NCBI RefSeq assembly: GCF_900113715.1
Contig: NZ_FOQK01000005.1
Span: forward strand, 1 to 64,000
Origin: Pseudoselenomonas ruminantium
GTDB lineage: Bacteria; Bacillota; Negativicutes; Selenomonadales; Selenomonadaceae
Direction of reading: 5' to 3'
DNA: 64,000 bases
A model generated the notes under the pieces. It did not search any database and was not told the DNA's origin. It saw nothing but the letters and a program-made list of their open reading frames with translations. The translations under genes and the position numbers were made by a program. The stretch's first letter is position 1, and the number at the start of each line of letters is the position of its first letter. Positions 8,891-18,332 of this stretch are shown one piece after another.

Positions 8891-9552
8891 TTTGCAGCCT
8901 CGCTTTCCAGTATCTTACGCAAATCACTGACCATGGTATGGATGCGGTCGAATTTCATCTTGAAGCTCACGCGGTTGGCGATAAGCCGGGCCGTTGCCTC
9001 CTGGATGGATACGATCTCCTCGAGATCGTTCTCCTTGAGGGTCGTTCCCGTCTCGACGATATCGACGATGCTCTCCGACAGGCCGACGATCGGGCCGAGC
9101 TCGATCGAGCCATTGAGCTTGATGTATTCCATCTGCATGCCGTGGCGGTTGAAGAACTGCTCGGCGATATGCGGGAACTTCGTCGCGACGCGGGTGTGAT
9201 TGTAGTCCGTCAGCTTGGCGCGCTTGGCAGACTTTGGCACGGCCATCATCAGATGGCAGCGGCCAAAGCCGAGATCCAGGAGCTCGTAGACATCCTTGCC
9301 GGATTCGAGCAGGACATCCTTGCCGATGACGCCGATATCGGCGGCACCATACTCTACATAGGTCGGTACGTCGGCCGTCTTGGAGACGATGAACTTTATT
9401 TTCTTCTCCTCATTGGTGATGACGAGCTTGCGCGATTTATCGGATAGGCCTTCTGCCGTATAGCCAATCTTTGCCAAAAGTTCTGCCGACAGGCCAAACA
9501 ATTTCCCCTTAGGCAGGGCAATTGTCAGGTAATCCATATTGTTTGACTGCAT
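8887..9552 (-). CDS. hisG: ATP phosphoribosyltransferase, short form catalytic subunit
   Basis: A 221-residue HisG lacking the C-terminal ACT-like regulatory domain, so it should need HisZ (encoded at 10166-11350) for activity and feedback control. Visible motifs are TIALPKGKL at the N-terminus, ADIGVIGKDVL, and the PRPP-binding DIVETGTTLKEN. CAGGAGGTCAACT before the ATG supports the start at 9552 over an internal Met at 9537. It follows an 89-nt gap with candidate regulatory sites and so may head its own transcript. Confidence 0.96.
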   Translation of the reverse strand: MQSNNMDYLTIALPKGKLFGLSAELLAKIGYTAEGLSDKSRKLVITNEEKKIKFIVSKTADVPTYVEYGAADIGVIGKDVLLESGKDVYELLDLGFGRCHLMMAVPKSAKRAKLTDYNHTRVATKFPHIAEQFFNRHGMQMEYIKLNGSIELGPIVGLSESIVDIVETGTTLKENDLEEIVSIQEATARLIANRVSFKMKFDRIHTMVSDLRKILESEAAK

Positions 9553-9591
9553 AGTTGACCTCCTGGATGATTCTTTATCTCGTTAAAGTAA

Positions 9592-9617
9592 TAACATGTA
9601 ACAATACTAACATGTAA
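9592..9617. promoter_or_regulatory. Two TAACATGTAA repeats upstream of hisG, candidate operator
   Basis: TAACATGTAA occurs at 9592-9601 and again at 9608-9617, a centre-to-centre distance of 16 bp. Each has the palindromic core ACATGT. They lie in the 89-nt space between the HD gene and hisG, with TTTACA-like -35 candidates on the minus strand. The arrangement suits a dimeric repressor on the same helix face about 1.5 turns apart; YerC, encoded in the same cluster, is the obvious candidate. This is an inference. Confidence 0.45.
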
Positions 9618-9641
9618 AGTTGTAAACGTCAAGCCAAGGTG

Positions 9642-10169
9642 TTAATTTCTTTCGTCCGCCTCACGCAGCAGGCAGAGCTCCGGAGCATCACCGGCAGCTG
9701 GCGGCTGATGATGCCTGGCGATGAGCGCCGCTTCGCCGGTCAGGCCGATGGCGCGCAGCTTGGCGGCGCCGATCTCCGCATGATGGTAGTAGACGTAGAT
9801 GGCATGGCCAGGCTTTGACCAAAGCCCCTGCCCCCCAGGGCAGGCGAGCTTCTCAGCCAGCCGGGGCAGGAAACGGTCCATGAGCACCGTGAAGACCTTG
9901 CCCCAGACGTCAAGATCCCCCCTGACGCGGCCGACATCGTGCAGCAAGGCGCAGCGCAGCAGCATGGACCGGTCAACGGTCAGATCTGACATGTCAGCCA
10001 GTGCCAGCGCCGTGCGGGCCACATGGAGTGCATGGTACTGATCGGCAGGATGCATCGCATAGAACAGCGGCTGCGCAGCTGCTGGGATTGACTTGTCAAC
10101 CCAGGCCCGGTCAGCGGGCGTGATGGCTGCCGTCATGGCGCGGCAGAATTGGCGGATCCGCTGCCTCAT
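9642..10169 (-). CDS. HD-domain phosphohydrolase inside the his cluster
   Basis: A 175-residue HD-superfamily protein. The metal ligands are visible: H46/H49, the H77-D78 dyad in ALLHDVG, H129/H130 in YYHHAEIGA, H153, and a late Asp at 171. Such proteins hydrolyse nucleotides or phosphoesters. Its ATG overlaps the hisZ stop by four bases, so it is co-translated with hisZ. Its place between hisZ and hisG raises the possibility that it supplies a missing phosphatase step or trims a nucleotide, but nothing in the sequence fixes the substrate. Confidence 0.85.
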   Translation of the reverse strand: MRQRIRQFCRAMTAAITPADRAWVDKSIPAAAQPLFYAMHPADQYHALHVARTALALADMSDLTVDRSMLLRCALLHDVGRVRGDLDVWGKVFTVLMDRFLPRLAEKLACPGGQGLWSKPGHAIYVYYHHAEIGAAKLRAIGLTGEAALIARHHQPPAAGDAPELCLLREADERN

Positions 10170-11350
10170 GCGAGGTATACCAGCTCGCGGTAGCCCTTGG
10201 CCTGCTTCGCCGTCTCGGCTTCGGCCTGGGTCTGTGCCGACAGGGACAGCTCGACGGTTTTGCCGGTGCGGCGCAGTGTTTCAGCTTTTTCTACCGCCAT
10301 GGCCTCCTTGCCCGCCGCATAGGCCAGATAGATGTCGCGGGCGCGCATCGGGCGTTCGATGCCCTGGCGCTCCAGAGCGAGCAGGATGCGCTCGATGCCG
10401 CTGGCAAAGCCCGTGGCCGGGCAGGCATTGCCGAAGTCGGCCAGCAGGTGGTCATAGCGGCCGCCACCGCAAAGCGGGAAGCCCAGCCCCGGCGTATAGG
10501 CCTCGAATACCATCCCCGTGTAGTAGCTGAAGTCACGGATGATGCCCAGATCGAAGCGGACGTACTGCTCGACACCATAGGCCTTGAGCAGCCGATAGAT
10601 TTCACAGAGATTGTCCAGGGCCCGGCGGCTCTGCTCGTTGAGTGCGAGATCGTAGGCCTTCTTTATCATGTCCTCACCGCCGCTGAGCACGGGCAGCTTC
10701 TTGAGCACAGACTTCGCCGTTGCGGGCAGGTCGAGGGCGTCCACCGTGTTGCCGAGAGCTACGAGGTCACGCTGCTCCATGGCCAGCTTGAGCTTCTCCT
10801 TGACATCAGCGGCGAGATGATACTGCTCCATGATGCCGCTGATGAATTCCACCTGCCCGAGGCAGATCTGGAATTCCGTGAGCCCTGCGCGCAGCAGACC
10901 CTGGATGGCCAGCGCGATGATCTCCGCATCGGCAAAGGGGCTCGTGCTGCCCATAAGCTCGACGCCAGCCTGATGGAATTCGCATTGGCGCCCCATCTGC
11001 GTCTGCTCATAGCGGAACACACTGCTGATGTACGACAGCTTCATGGGCAGCGGATATTCCTGCAGGCGGCTGCTGACAAGCCGGGCAATCGGCGTCGTCA
11101 TTTCATGGCGCAGCGCCAAGGTGCGGTTGTCCTTGTCAAAGAGCTTGAACAGATGGGCTTCACTGCTGCGGCTGCTGCCGAGGGTCAGGTTGTCGAGATA
11201 CTCGATCGTCGGCGTGACGACCTCATCGTAGCCCCATTCCGCAAAGAGCTCGGCGAGCTTCGTCTCGATTGCCCGCTTGCTGGCCGCTTCACTCGGCAGG
11301 AAGTCACGGGTACCGTAAGGGATTTCCAATACATTCTTGTCTTTTTCCAT
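10166..11350 (-). CDS. hisZ: ATP phosphoribosyltransferase regulatory subunit
   Basis: A 394-residue HisRS-like protein. The N-terminus (IPYGTRDFLP), LALRHEMTTPIARLV, and the motif 2-like YISSVFRYEQTQMGRQCEFHQAGVELMG match HisZ, and the class II synthetase anticodon-binding domain is replaced by a shorter tail. It pairs with the short HisG to form the active, histidine-sensitive enzyme. It has an AAAGGAGCGAAGAACCG ribosome site and starts 35 nt after yerC. Confidence 0.95.
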   Translation of the reverse strand: MEKDKNVLEIPYGTRDFLPSEAASKRAIETKLAELFAEWGYDEVVTPTIEYLDNLTLGSSRSSEAHLFKLFDKDNRTLALRHEMTTPIARLVSSRLQEYPLPMKLSYISSVFRYEQTQMGRQCEFHQAGVELMGSTSPFADAEIIALAIQGLLRAGLTEFQICLGQVEFISGIMEQYHLAADVKEKLKLAMEQRDLVALGNTVDALDLPATAKSVLKKLPVLSGGEDMIKKAYDLALNEQSRRALDNLCEIYRLLKAYGVEQYVRFDLGIIRDFSYYTGMVFEAYTPGLGFPLCGGGRYDHLLADFGNACPATGFASGIERILLALERQGIERPMRARDIYLAYAAGKEAMAVEKAETLRRTGKTVELSLSAQTQAEAETAKQAKGYRELVYLA

Positions 11351-11385
11351 CGGTTCTTCGCTCCTTTGATTTTCGGATTGTCGTT

Positions 11386-11685
11386 TTATTCAGGCTGCTC
11401 TGGCAGGCGCTCGAGTACCGTCTTGTAGCCATCAGCACCGTAGTTGAGACAGCGCTTGACGCGGCTGATCGTCGCCGTGCTGGCACCAGTCTGCTCGACG
11501 ATGTCGTCATACGTATGGCCGGCCTTGAGCATCCTGGCCACTTCGAGCCGCTGCGACATGGATTTGAGCTCACTGATCGTGCAGATATCCTCAAAGAATT
11601 GATAGCATTCATCCATGTTTTTCAGCGCGAGCACTGCCTGACATAGCTGGTCATTGAGCTTGTCCTTCAGTTTCGGATTAACCAT
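11386..11685 (-). CDS. yerC: YerC/YecD-type TrpR-superfamily regulator
   Basis: A 99-residue all-helical DNA-binding protein. LKSMSQRLEVARMLKAGHTYDDIVEQTGASTATISRVKRCL is the TrpR-type helix-turn-helix core, with the recognition helix around GASTATISRVKR. Comparative work has linked YerC-like proteins in Gram-positive bacteria to control of histidine synthesis (recalled, not checked). Here it is the first gene before hisZ, which supports that role. It has a GGAGGAGG ribosome site and an extended -10 promoter just upstream. Confidence 0.88.
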   Translation of the reverse strand: MVNPKLKDKLNDQLCQAVLALKNMDECYQFFEDICTISELKSMSQRLEVARMLKAGHTYDDIVEQTGASTATISRVKRCLNYGADGYKTVLERLPEQPE

Positions 11686-11750
11686 AATCCTGTATCCTCC
11701 TCCAGTTGTTCTTTCCGTCTTTATTCCTTTAGTTTGTGAAATTACCTGTC

Positions 11751-11759
11751 ATTATAGCA
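11751..11759 (-). promoter_or_regulatory. Extended -10 promoter for yerC-hisZ
   Basis: On the minus strand the sequence TGCTATAAT (TG-n-TATAAT) lies 66 nt before the yerC start and just past the terminator at 11779-11812. No good -35 is present at 17 bp, consistent with an extended -10 promoter. It probably starts the his-cluster transcript. Confidence 0.6.
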
Positions 11760-11778
11760 CAGCCTGCCGCAAAAGAAA

Positions 11779-11812
11779 AGCCCTTTGGCACGATTAGTCG
11801 TGCCAAAGGGCT
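11779..11812 (-). terminator. Rho-independent terminator after the HlyD-like gene
   Basis: A perfect 15-bp stem (11779-11793 with 11798-11812) and a 4-nt loop are followed on the minus strand by TTTTCTTTT. It separates the HlyD-like gene from the his cluster. Confidence 0.9.
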
Positions 11813-11857
11813 CAGATTGTAAATTACCACAACTGTCTGTCCATCTGAAAAGGATTT

Positions 11858-12898
11858 TTAGCCATCGATTGCAAACTTTATCGTTGCTTCCAGTCCCGGT
11901 TTCAGCGTAAACGGCAAATCTGCGGGAAGTGATATACGTACCGTCAAGCGGCCATCACCGCCAGCAGAATCTGACTTGTCAGCTTCATCCTCGGAAGGCG
12001 TTGACGGGTCAACGATATCCTGCACTGTCCCCTGCAGTTTGTGGCCATCGAGTTCGTATTCGGCAAACTGGCCGAGACGGATAGCAGCTGCCTGCTCGGG
12101 CGTCACGCGTGCCTCGATCCAGGCGCTGCCTGCATCCATGATGTTCGCGATGGCCTGGTCCGCTTTGACGGCTGTATCAGCGGCTGCTGTATCCGTAAGG
12201 ATGACCGTACCTGCTGCCGGTGCCAGGATCTCTGTCGACTGCTGATCCTGCTGGGCATTAGCCAGTGCTGCTTCTGCCTGTTTGACCTGCGCCTCGGCCT
12301 GCTTGAGGATTTCGGGGCTTACGGGCACTGTCGTGGTCTGCGCCGGTGCCGTATAGGCCGGCCGGCTGCTTGCCGATTGTGCGGCTGCCTGCGCTGCTGC
12401 ATAGGCGGCCGCAGCTTCATCGCGCTTGACAGCACTGATAGCGCCCATGCTATAGAGCTCATTCATGCGCTGCATGCGGCTATAGGCCTGCGCCGCACGC
12501 TGCTGGGCACCGGTATCGACCTGCGGTACAGCCGCAGGCGCAGCCGGCGTCGTCATCGTCGTGCCCTTCTTGAGCTGCTCGAGGCTTTGTTTGCTGAGCT
12601 CAAGGTTCTGCTGCAGCTGCTGGATGTCTGCGTCCGTGATATTCGTCTCGACACGGGCAATCACATCGCCGGCTTCGACATGATCGCCATCACTTACTAC
12701 GACTTCCGTGATCTTGCCGGCCGAGCGGGCCTTCACGGGTACCAGCGTACTGGCTACCTTAGCATCATAGACCGTCAGGGTCTTGTTGTGATGCTGATAC
12801 CAATAGACGCCGCCACCAGCCAGGAGCGCCAGCAGCACTAGACCAAGCGCGCCGAAGCGAAGGATGTTCTTGACTTTGCTTGTGATGTCTTTTTCCAT
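11858..12898 (-). CDS. HlyD/EmrA-family periplasmic adaptor
   Basis: A 346-residue membrane-fusion protein: one N-terminal membrane anchor (about 15-34), a first lipoyl half (VPVKARSAGKITEVVVSDGDHVEAGDVIARVE), an Ala/Gln-rich coiled-coil hairpin (about 85-215) broken by a Pro/Ala/Thr linker, a second lipoyl half (TEILAPAAGTVIL) and a beta-barrel. It would link an inner-membrane exporter to an outer-membrane channel, consistent with a diderm cell. Unusually no transporter gene is beside it; it is a single-gene unit between terminators. A GGGAGG site precedes the ATG. Confidence 0.88.
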   Translation of the reverse strand: MEKDITSKVKNILRFGALGLVLLALLAGGGVYWYQHHNKTLTVYDAKVASTLVPVKARSAGKITEVVVSDGDHVEAGDVIARVETNITDADIQQLQQNLELSKQSLEQLKKGTTMTTPAAPAAVPQVDTGAQQRAAQAYSRMQRMNELYSMGAISAVKRDEAAAAYAAAQAAAQSASSRPAYTAPAQTTTVPVSPEILKQAEAQVKQAEAALANAQQDQQSTEILAPAAGTVILTDTAAADTAVKADQAIANIMDAGSAWIEARVTPEQAAAIRLGQFAEYELDGHKLQGTVQDIVDPSTPSEDEADKSDSAGGDGRLTVRISLPADLPFTLKPGLEATIKFAIDG

Positions 12899-12933
12899 GC
12901 GGGATACCTCCCTACTATATAGTCACCAAGATA

Positions 12934-12966
12934 GAACGACTCCCTCTTTCCAGAGGGAGTCTGTTC
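12934..12966 (-). terminator. Hairpin after alaS
   Basis: GACTCCCTCT (12938-12947) pairs perfectly with 12952-12961 around a TTCC loop, and GAAC/GTTC extends the stem with one bulge. It lies 18 nt past the alaS stop. The minus-strand tail is only GTTCTATC, so termination may be incomplete and the HlyD-like gene could receive some readthrough. Confidence 0.6.
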
Positions 12967-12983
12967 CTTTATCTATGGAACGA

Positions 12984-15611
12984 TCAGCCGAGCTGGCTTT
13001 CGATCATAGCAAATGCTTTATCGAGTGCCTGCGGGATCGCATTGGCGTCTTTACCACCAGCCTGAGCCATGTCCGGACGGCCGCCGCCGCCACCACCGAC
13101 AACGGCAGCTGCTTCTTTGATGACCTTGCCGGCATGGATGCCCTTGCCAACAGCAGCCTTATCGGCTTTGACGACGAGGTTGACCTTGCCATCGTTAGCG
13201 CAAGCCAGCACGACAACGCACGGCGACTCGAGCTTCGAGCACGTCATATCCGCAACGTCGCGGAGCTCATCCATGCCAGCAGCATTCGATTTGCCGCAAG
13301 CAACCGCAACGCCATTCACGGTCTTCATGCCGCCGAGCAGATCTGCAGCATCAGCCTGCTCACGCATAGCAGCGACTTCCGCGAGCTCTTTCTGCATAGC
13401 CTTGACCTCAGCCTGTACCTTCTCGATCTGAGCCGGGACATCTTCCTCCTTGGCCTTGAGCTTGGCAGCAGCCTCGGCGAGGACTGCCATCTTGCCCTGG
13501 ACATAGTCAAGGGCAGCCTGGCCCGTGATAGCCTCGATGCGGCGTACGCCCGATGCGACACCGGACTCGCTGACGATCTTGAACATGCCGATCTGGCCGA
13601 CGTTCTTGACATGGGAACCGCCGCAGAGCTCCATCGAGAAGCCCGGGACTTTGACGACGCGGACAACATCGCCGTATTTCTCGGAGAACAGGGCCATAGC
13701 ACCAGCGGCCTTCGCCTCTTCGATGCCCATATGGCTGATCTCGACATCCGTGCCCTTGAGGATCTCGAGGTTTACGAGTTCCTCGACGTCAGCGAGCTGC
13801 TGAGCCGTCACCGGCTCGAAGTTCGTGAAGTCAAAGCGCAGGCGCTCCGGCGTAACGGAGGAGCCTGCCTGGCTTACCTGGTCGCCGACAACCTGCTTGA
13901 GGGCAGCCTGCAGCAGATGGGTAGCCGTATGGTTGCGGGCCGAAGCCAGTTTCTTCGTCTGGTCGACTTCAATCTTGACCGTCTCGCCGACCTTGAGCTG
14001 GCCTTCCTCAACATAGGCAACATGGTATACCGTGCCATCCGGCAGCTTCTTGGCATTGACAGCCTTGATGCGGCCGAACTCGCTGACCAGCATACCCTCG
14101 TCGCCGACCTGTCCGCCGCCTTCGGCGTAGAACGGCGTCTTGTCGAGGATGATGCCAGCCTCTTCGCCGTCCGTGATCTCATCGACGAGCACGCCGTCTT
14201 TCCAGATAGCGACGACTTTGCCTTCTTTGGCCGTCTCGTCTACCGTCAGCTTGCTGACATCGATGCTCGAAAGGTCTGGAACCTCGACGCGCGTGTTCTC
14301 GGCACGTGCGTTGCGCGCACGCGTGCGCTGCTCTTCCATGGCCTTCTCGAAGCCCTCCTTGTCGAGGTCGAGCTCGTTCTCGTGCAGGATCTCCTCGGTG
14401 AGTTCCCACGGGAAGCCGAAGGTATCGTAAAGCTTGAAGACAACCTGGCCATCGAGCTCCTTCTTGCCAGCCTTCTTGACCGTCTCGATCTCGCCGTTCA
14501 GGAGCTCCATGCCCTGATTGAGGGTAGCAGCAAAGCGGTCTTCCTCGATGCTGATGACCTTCTTGATGTAGTCAGCCTTGTTGATGAGCTCCTCGAAATC
14601 CTTGGCGCCACGGTAGATGTTGACAGCAGCGTCAACGGCACCCTCGAGGAACTTGTCCTTGATGCCGAGCATGCGGCCATGACGGATAGCACGGCGCAGG
14701 ATGCGGCGCAGGACATAGCCACGGCCCTCGTTGGACGGCAGGATGCCATCCATGATCATGATAGCCATGGAACGGGCATGGTCAGCGATGACCTTCAGCG
14801 AGATATCCTTCTCGTCATCCTCGCCGTATTTGACGCCAGCAACGTTGGCAGCATATTCGATGATCGGATAGAGCAGGTCTGTCTCGAAGTTCGTCTTCTT
14901 GTTCTGGACAACGGAGGCGATACGCTCAAGGCCGCAGCCCGTATCGATGTTCTTATGCGCGAGGTTGGCATAAGAACCATCTTCTTGCTTGTCATACTGC
15001 GTGAATACGAGGTTCCAGATCTCAAGATAACGGTCGCAGTCGCAGCCTACTGCGCAGTCCGGCGAACCGCAGCCGCGCTCCTCGCCGAGGTCGATGTAGA
15101 TCTCGGAGTCCGGGCCGCACGGGCCAGGGCCGATTTCCCAGAAGTTATCTTCCATCTTGACGATATGATCCTGGGGGAAGCCCGGCTGGGATTTCCAGAT
15201 CTCGATAGCCTCATCATCATCCGGATAAACCGTTACCCAGAGTTTCTCCTTCGGCAGCTCGACGACTTCCGTCAGGAACTCCCAAGCCCAGGGGATAGCC
15301 TCACCCTTGAAGTAATCGCCGAACGAGAAGTTGCCCAGCATCTCGAAGAACGTCTGATGACGCGCCGTGCGGCCGACGTTCTCGATATCGCCGGTACGGA
15401 CGCAGCGCTGGCTCGTCGTGACGCGCGTGCGAGGCGGCTTCATCTTGCCCGTGAAGAACGGCTTCAGCGGCGCCATGCCTGCACCGATCAGCAGGAGCGT
15501 CGGGTCATCTTTCGGGATCAGAGAGAAACTCGGCAGGCGCAGATGGCCTTTTTTCTCGGAAAAGAACTGCAGATATGCTTCGCGCAGTTCGTTACCACTC
15601 ATATACTTCAA
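12984..15611 (-). CDS. alaS: Alanyl-tRNA synthetase
   Basis: A full-length 875-residue class II synthetase. The aminoacylation domain opens with ELREAYLQFFSEKKGHLRLPSFSLIP; the editing domain carries the zinc motifs HTATHLLQ and CGGSHV; the C-terminal DHHA1 domain has the glycine-rich GGGGGGRPDMAQAGG. The reading frame extends to a TTG at 15611, spaced 9 nt from GGGGG; an ATG at 15602 is the alternative start. No T-box leader is visible in the 131-nt upstream space. Confidence 0.96.
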   Translation of the reverse strand: MKYMSGNELREAYLQFFSEKKGHLRLPSFSLIPKDDPTLLLIGAGMAPLKPFFTGKMKPPRTRVTTSQRCVRTGDIENVGRTARHQTFFEMLGNFSFGDYFKGEAIPWAWEFLTEVVELPKEKLWVTVYPDDDEAIEIWKSQPGFPQDHIVKMEDNFWEIGPGPCGPDSEIYIDLGEERGCGSPDCAVGCDCDRYLEIWNLVFTQYDKQEDGSYANLAHKNIDTGCGLERIASVVQNKKTNFETDLLYPIIEYAANVAGVKYGEDDEKDISLKVIADHARSMAIMIMDGILPSNEGRGYVLRRILRRAIRHGRMLGIKDKFLEGAVDAAVNIYRGAKDFEELINKADYIKKVISIEEDRFAATLNQGMELLNGEIETVKKAGKKELDGQVVFKLYDTFGFPWELTEEILHENELDLDKEGFEKAMEEQRTRARNARAENTRVEVPDLSSIDVSKLTVDETAKEGKVVAIWKDGVLVDEITDGEEAGIILDKTPFYAEGGGQVGDEGMLVSEFGRIKAVNAKKLPDGTVYHVAYVEEGQLKVGETVKIEVDQTKKLASARNHTATHLLQAALKQVVGDQVSQAGSSVTPERLRFDFTNFEPVTAQQLADVEELVNLEILKGTDVEISHMGIEEAKAAGAMALFSEKYGDVVRVVKVPGFSMELCGGSHVKNVGQIGMFKIVSESGVASGVRRIEAITGQAALDYVQGKMAVLAEAAAKLKAKEEDVPAQIEKVQAEVKAMQKELAEVAAMREQADAADLLGGMKTVNGVAVACGKSNAAGMDELRDVADMTCSKLESPCVVVLACANDGKVNLVVKADKAAVGKGIHAGKVIKEAAAVVGGGGGGRPDMAQAGGKDANAIPQALDKAFAMIESQLG

Positions 15612-15683
15612 AAAAATCTACCCCCATATAGGTATTTTCAGCAGTGACTTTATCACTGTTGTGTTTATAGAACATCTAGTTGA

Positions 15684-15720
15684 TTATTTTACCATATTTT
15701 TCCACGCTTGTGAAACGTTT
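15684..15720 (-). promoter_or_regulatory. Promoter upstream of alaS
   Basis: In the 131-nt gap between ftsK and alaS the minus strand has TTTCAC, an 18-nt spacer and TAAAAT preceded by TGG (extended -10). A small hairpin (CAGTGA/TCACTG, plus strand 15643-15659) lies in the leader. Positions are approximate. Confidence 0.5.
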
Positions 15721-15742
15721 TATTACAGGTTTACGATTTGCC

Positions 15743-18244
15743 TTACGAAAGGCTGGCCGCCGCTTCCTGTGCCTGTTCCGTCGTCATGAGGATCTCACGC
15801 GGCTTGCTGCCGACATTCGGGCCGACGATATGGAGCTCCTCCATCGTGTCGATGAGCCGGGCCGCGCGCGTGTAGCCGATGCGGAACCGGCGCTGGATGC
15901 TCGAAGTCGAAGCCTGCCCTGTCGACATGACGAGATTGACCGCATCCATCAAGAGTTCATCGGTTTTCGGCGCATTGCTGCGGCCGCCATTTTCCTCGGC
16001 CTGCTCGGCAGCCAGCGCCTGCTCGGTGAACGCGACGATTTCCTCGTTGGTCTCCATCTCCTGCCCCTGCGAACGGATGAAGTTCAAGAGGTTTTCGACT
16101 TCATCATCGCTGATGAACGCCCCCTGTACACGGCGCGGCTTGGCTGCCCCTACCGGATAGAAGAGCATATCGCCCTTGCCCAGCAGTTTTTCAGCACCGC
16201 TGCGATCAAGGATCGTACGCGAGTCAATCTGGCTCGACACGGCAAAGGAAATACGCGAAGGAATGTTGGCCTTGATGATGCCCGTGATGACATCTACCGA
16301 CGGACGCTGGGTTGCGAGCACCATATGGATGCCCGCCGCACGGGCCTTCTGGGCCAGGCGGCAGATGGCATCTTCCACATCGTGGGGCGCGACCATCATG
16401 AGGTCCGCCAGCTCGTCGATGATGATGACGATGGCCGGCATCTTGTCCTCTGGGAATTTCTTATTATAGGTATCCATATTGCGGACGTTGTGCTCGGCAA
16501 AGCTTGCATAGCGCTTCTCCATCTCCTGCACCGACCAGTTCAGCACCGAGGCCGCCTTCTTCGGATCCGTGACGACTGGCACCATCAGATGCGGGATGCC
16601 GTTATAGCCCGAAAGCTCGACCATCTTCGGGTCGACGAGGATGAACTTGACCTCATCGGGCTTGGCCTTGAACAGCACGCTCGTGATCAGCGTGTTGATG
16701 CAGACGGACTTACCGGAACCCGTGGCACCGGCGACGAGCAGATGCGGCATTTTCGCCAGGTCAGCAAAGATAGCCTGGCCGCCGATATCCATGCCAAGAC
16801 CTACGGTCAAGCGGGATTTCGCATCGGCAAATTTCGGGCTTTCGAGCACCTCACGGAGCTCGACGCCCTCCAGCTCCTTGTTCGGCACCTCGATGCCGAT
16901 GGCAGATTTGCCTGGTATCTGCTCGATGCGCACCGAGGAGGCTGCCAGACGCAGGGCGATATCGTCAGCCAGATTCGTGATCTTGCTGACCTTGACGCCG
17001 GCTGCCGGCTCAAGCTCATAACGCGTGACGGCCGGACCGTGGCAGGCATTGATGATGGTTGCCTTGACCTTGAAGTCCGCCAGCGTCTGCTGCAGCGTGC
17101 GCGCGTTGTCCTCGATCTCGATCTCAAGCGCAGCATTCTTTTTCTTCGCGTGCTTGGACAGGAGCTCCGTGACCTTCGGCATCTCGTAGGGTCTGGCAGG
17201 CGGCGGGGCCGCTTCGCTTGCCTTCGCCGCAGCTTCCGAGCCATCGAGCAGGGCCGCGGCCGGACGGATCGGCGCGATCTCGCCGTATTCAGGCATCGGC
17301 GTTGGGTTCTTGCGCATGGGCTTGGGCGACGGTGCGACGACCGGCTCTGTATGCGGCACGGTCACAGGATTTTGCGGGATGTCCGGTTCCTCCTCCTGGC
17401 TGCGCCCGTATTCAATCGTGAATTTTGGCACCGGCGGTTCCTCGCTTGCCGGCTCTGGCTCTGGTTCAGCGATAACCGGTTCCGGTCTTTCCGTTTTATC
17501 CGGCGCAAGCTCAGCGGGCATTTCGTCTTCCGTCTGGGCAAAATGCGGATCGCGCTCCTGATTGTAGAACGAATTCTTGACCTTTTCCTTGACGGCATCG
17601 ACGACGCGCTCTTCGACGCGGCCGCTGACATCGGCCACCTTCTCATAGGCGACCGAGACTGCTTCGCCGGCAGCACTAGCCCCCTTGGCTGCCGTCTGCT
17701 GGGTCCTCATAAGCCCCGCAGCCAGCGACCACGTCGTCGAGAGCAGGATAGAGCCGATCGTGCCTGCGCCGAGCAGGATGATCGAACCATCGACGCCGAA
17801 GAACTTGCGCAGGACAAACAGCAGGCCGCCGCCCATAAGGCCGCCGCCCCGCGGCAGGCTGTCCGGCAGGATTTCTGCGCCAACAGGAATGACAAAATGA
17901 TGCCAGATGGCAAGCACGGACAAAAACAGCAGCCCCAGCCCAAAGAACCGTGGCGAATAGACCAGCCCATGATGCTTGGCCATATACTGATAGCCGATCA
18001 GCAGGATGACCAACGATATGACAACGGCGCCAATGCCGAACAGATAATGCAGGCATTTGGCAAAATACACCCCGACAAAGCCGACATTCAATCCGAACAG
18101 ACCGCAGAGGGAGATGAGGCTCACCGCCACAAAGGCCAATCCTGCCAGTTCGTACTTACGGCCCGGATTGGCCGGCTTCACCTCGGCCTTTGCCGCCGTC
18201 TTGCGCCGCCGCGTCGTTTTCCGTTCCGTCGTCTTCTTTTTCAA
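15743..18244 (-). CDS. ftsK: DNA translocase FtsK/SpoIIIE
   Basis: An 833-residue septal DNA pump. The basic N-terminus is followed by about four membrane helices (about 30-180), a Pro/Glu-rich linker (about 230-390), then the motor: Walker [27 protein letters not shown], Walker [14 protein letters not shown], and [16 protein letters not shown]. The C-terminal gamma winged helix ([19 protein letters not shown]) should read KOPS-like DNA signals. It clears chromosomal DNA from the closing septum. The initiation codon is TTG after AGAGGTGATCCC. Confidence 0.95.
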   Translation of the reverse strand: MKKKTTERKTTRRRKTAAKAEVKPANPGRKYELAGLAFVAVSLISLCGLFGLNVGFVGVYFAKCLHYLFGIGAVVISLVILLIGYQYMAKHHGLVYSPRFFGLGLLFLSVLAIWHHFVIPVGAEILPDSLPRGGGLMGGGLLFVLRKFFGVDGSIILLGAGTIGSILLSTTWSLAAGLMRTQQTAAKGASAAGEAVSVAYEKVADVSGRVEERVVDAVKEKVKNSFYNQERDPHFAQTEDEMPAELAPDKTERPEPVIAEPEPEPASEEPPVPKFTIEYGRSQEEEPDIPQNPVTVPHTEPVVAPSPKPMRKNPTPMPEYGEIAPIRPAAALLDGSEAAAKASEAAPPPARPYEMPKVTELLSKHAKKKNAALEIEIEDNARTLQQTLADFKVKATIINACHGPAVTRYELEPAAGVKVSKITNLADDIALRLAASSVRIEQIPGKSAIGIEVPNKELEGVELREVLESPKFADAKSRLTVGLGMDIGGQAIFADLAKMPHLLVAGATGSGKSVCINTLITSVLFKAKPDEVKFILVDPKMVELSGYNGIPHLMVPVVTDPKKAASVLNWSVQEMEKRYASFAEHNVRNMDTYNKKFPEDKMPAIVIIIDELADLMMVAPHDVEDAICRLAQKARAAGIHMVLATQRPSVDVITGIIKANIPSRISFAVSSQIDSRTILDRSGAEKLLGKGDMLFYPVGAAKPRRVQGAFISDDEVENLLNFIRSQGQEMETNEEIVAFTEQALAAEQAEENGGRSNAPKTDELLMDAVNLVMSTGQASTSSIQRRFRIGYTRAARLIDTMEELHIVGPNVGSKPREILMTTEQAQEAAASLS

Positions 18245-18286
18245 GGGATCACCTCTTTCTCACAAACCTCAAACATGACGCAAAAT

Positions 18287-18314
18287 GGATGCCTCCCCCG
18301 CAGGAAAGGCATCC
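18287..18314 (-). terminator. Terminator after mtaD
   Basis: An 8-bp stem (GGATGCCT 18287-18294 with 18307-18314) with a 12-nt loop, followed on the minus strand by ATTTTGCG. It lies in the 88-nt space between mtaD and ftsK. Confidence 0.65.
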
Positions 18315-18332
18315 TTTGCGATCAAACCATAC

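Noticed and set aside
12864..15647. Long plus-strand open frame of 927 codons
   Set aside because: It is antisense to alaS, whose protein is unmistakable. The frame arises from GC-rich codon bias and has no recognisable domains.
15612..15742. T-box riboswitch before alaS
   Set aside because: The 131-nt gap has a promoter and a small hairpin but no T-box sequence or specifier stem.
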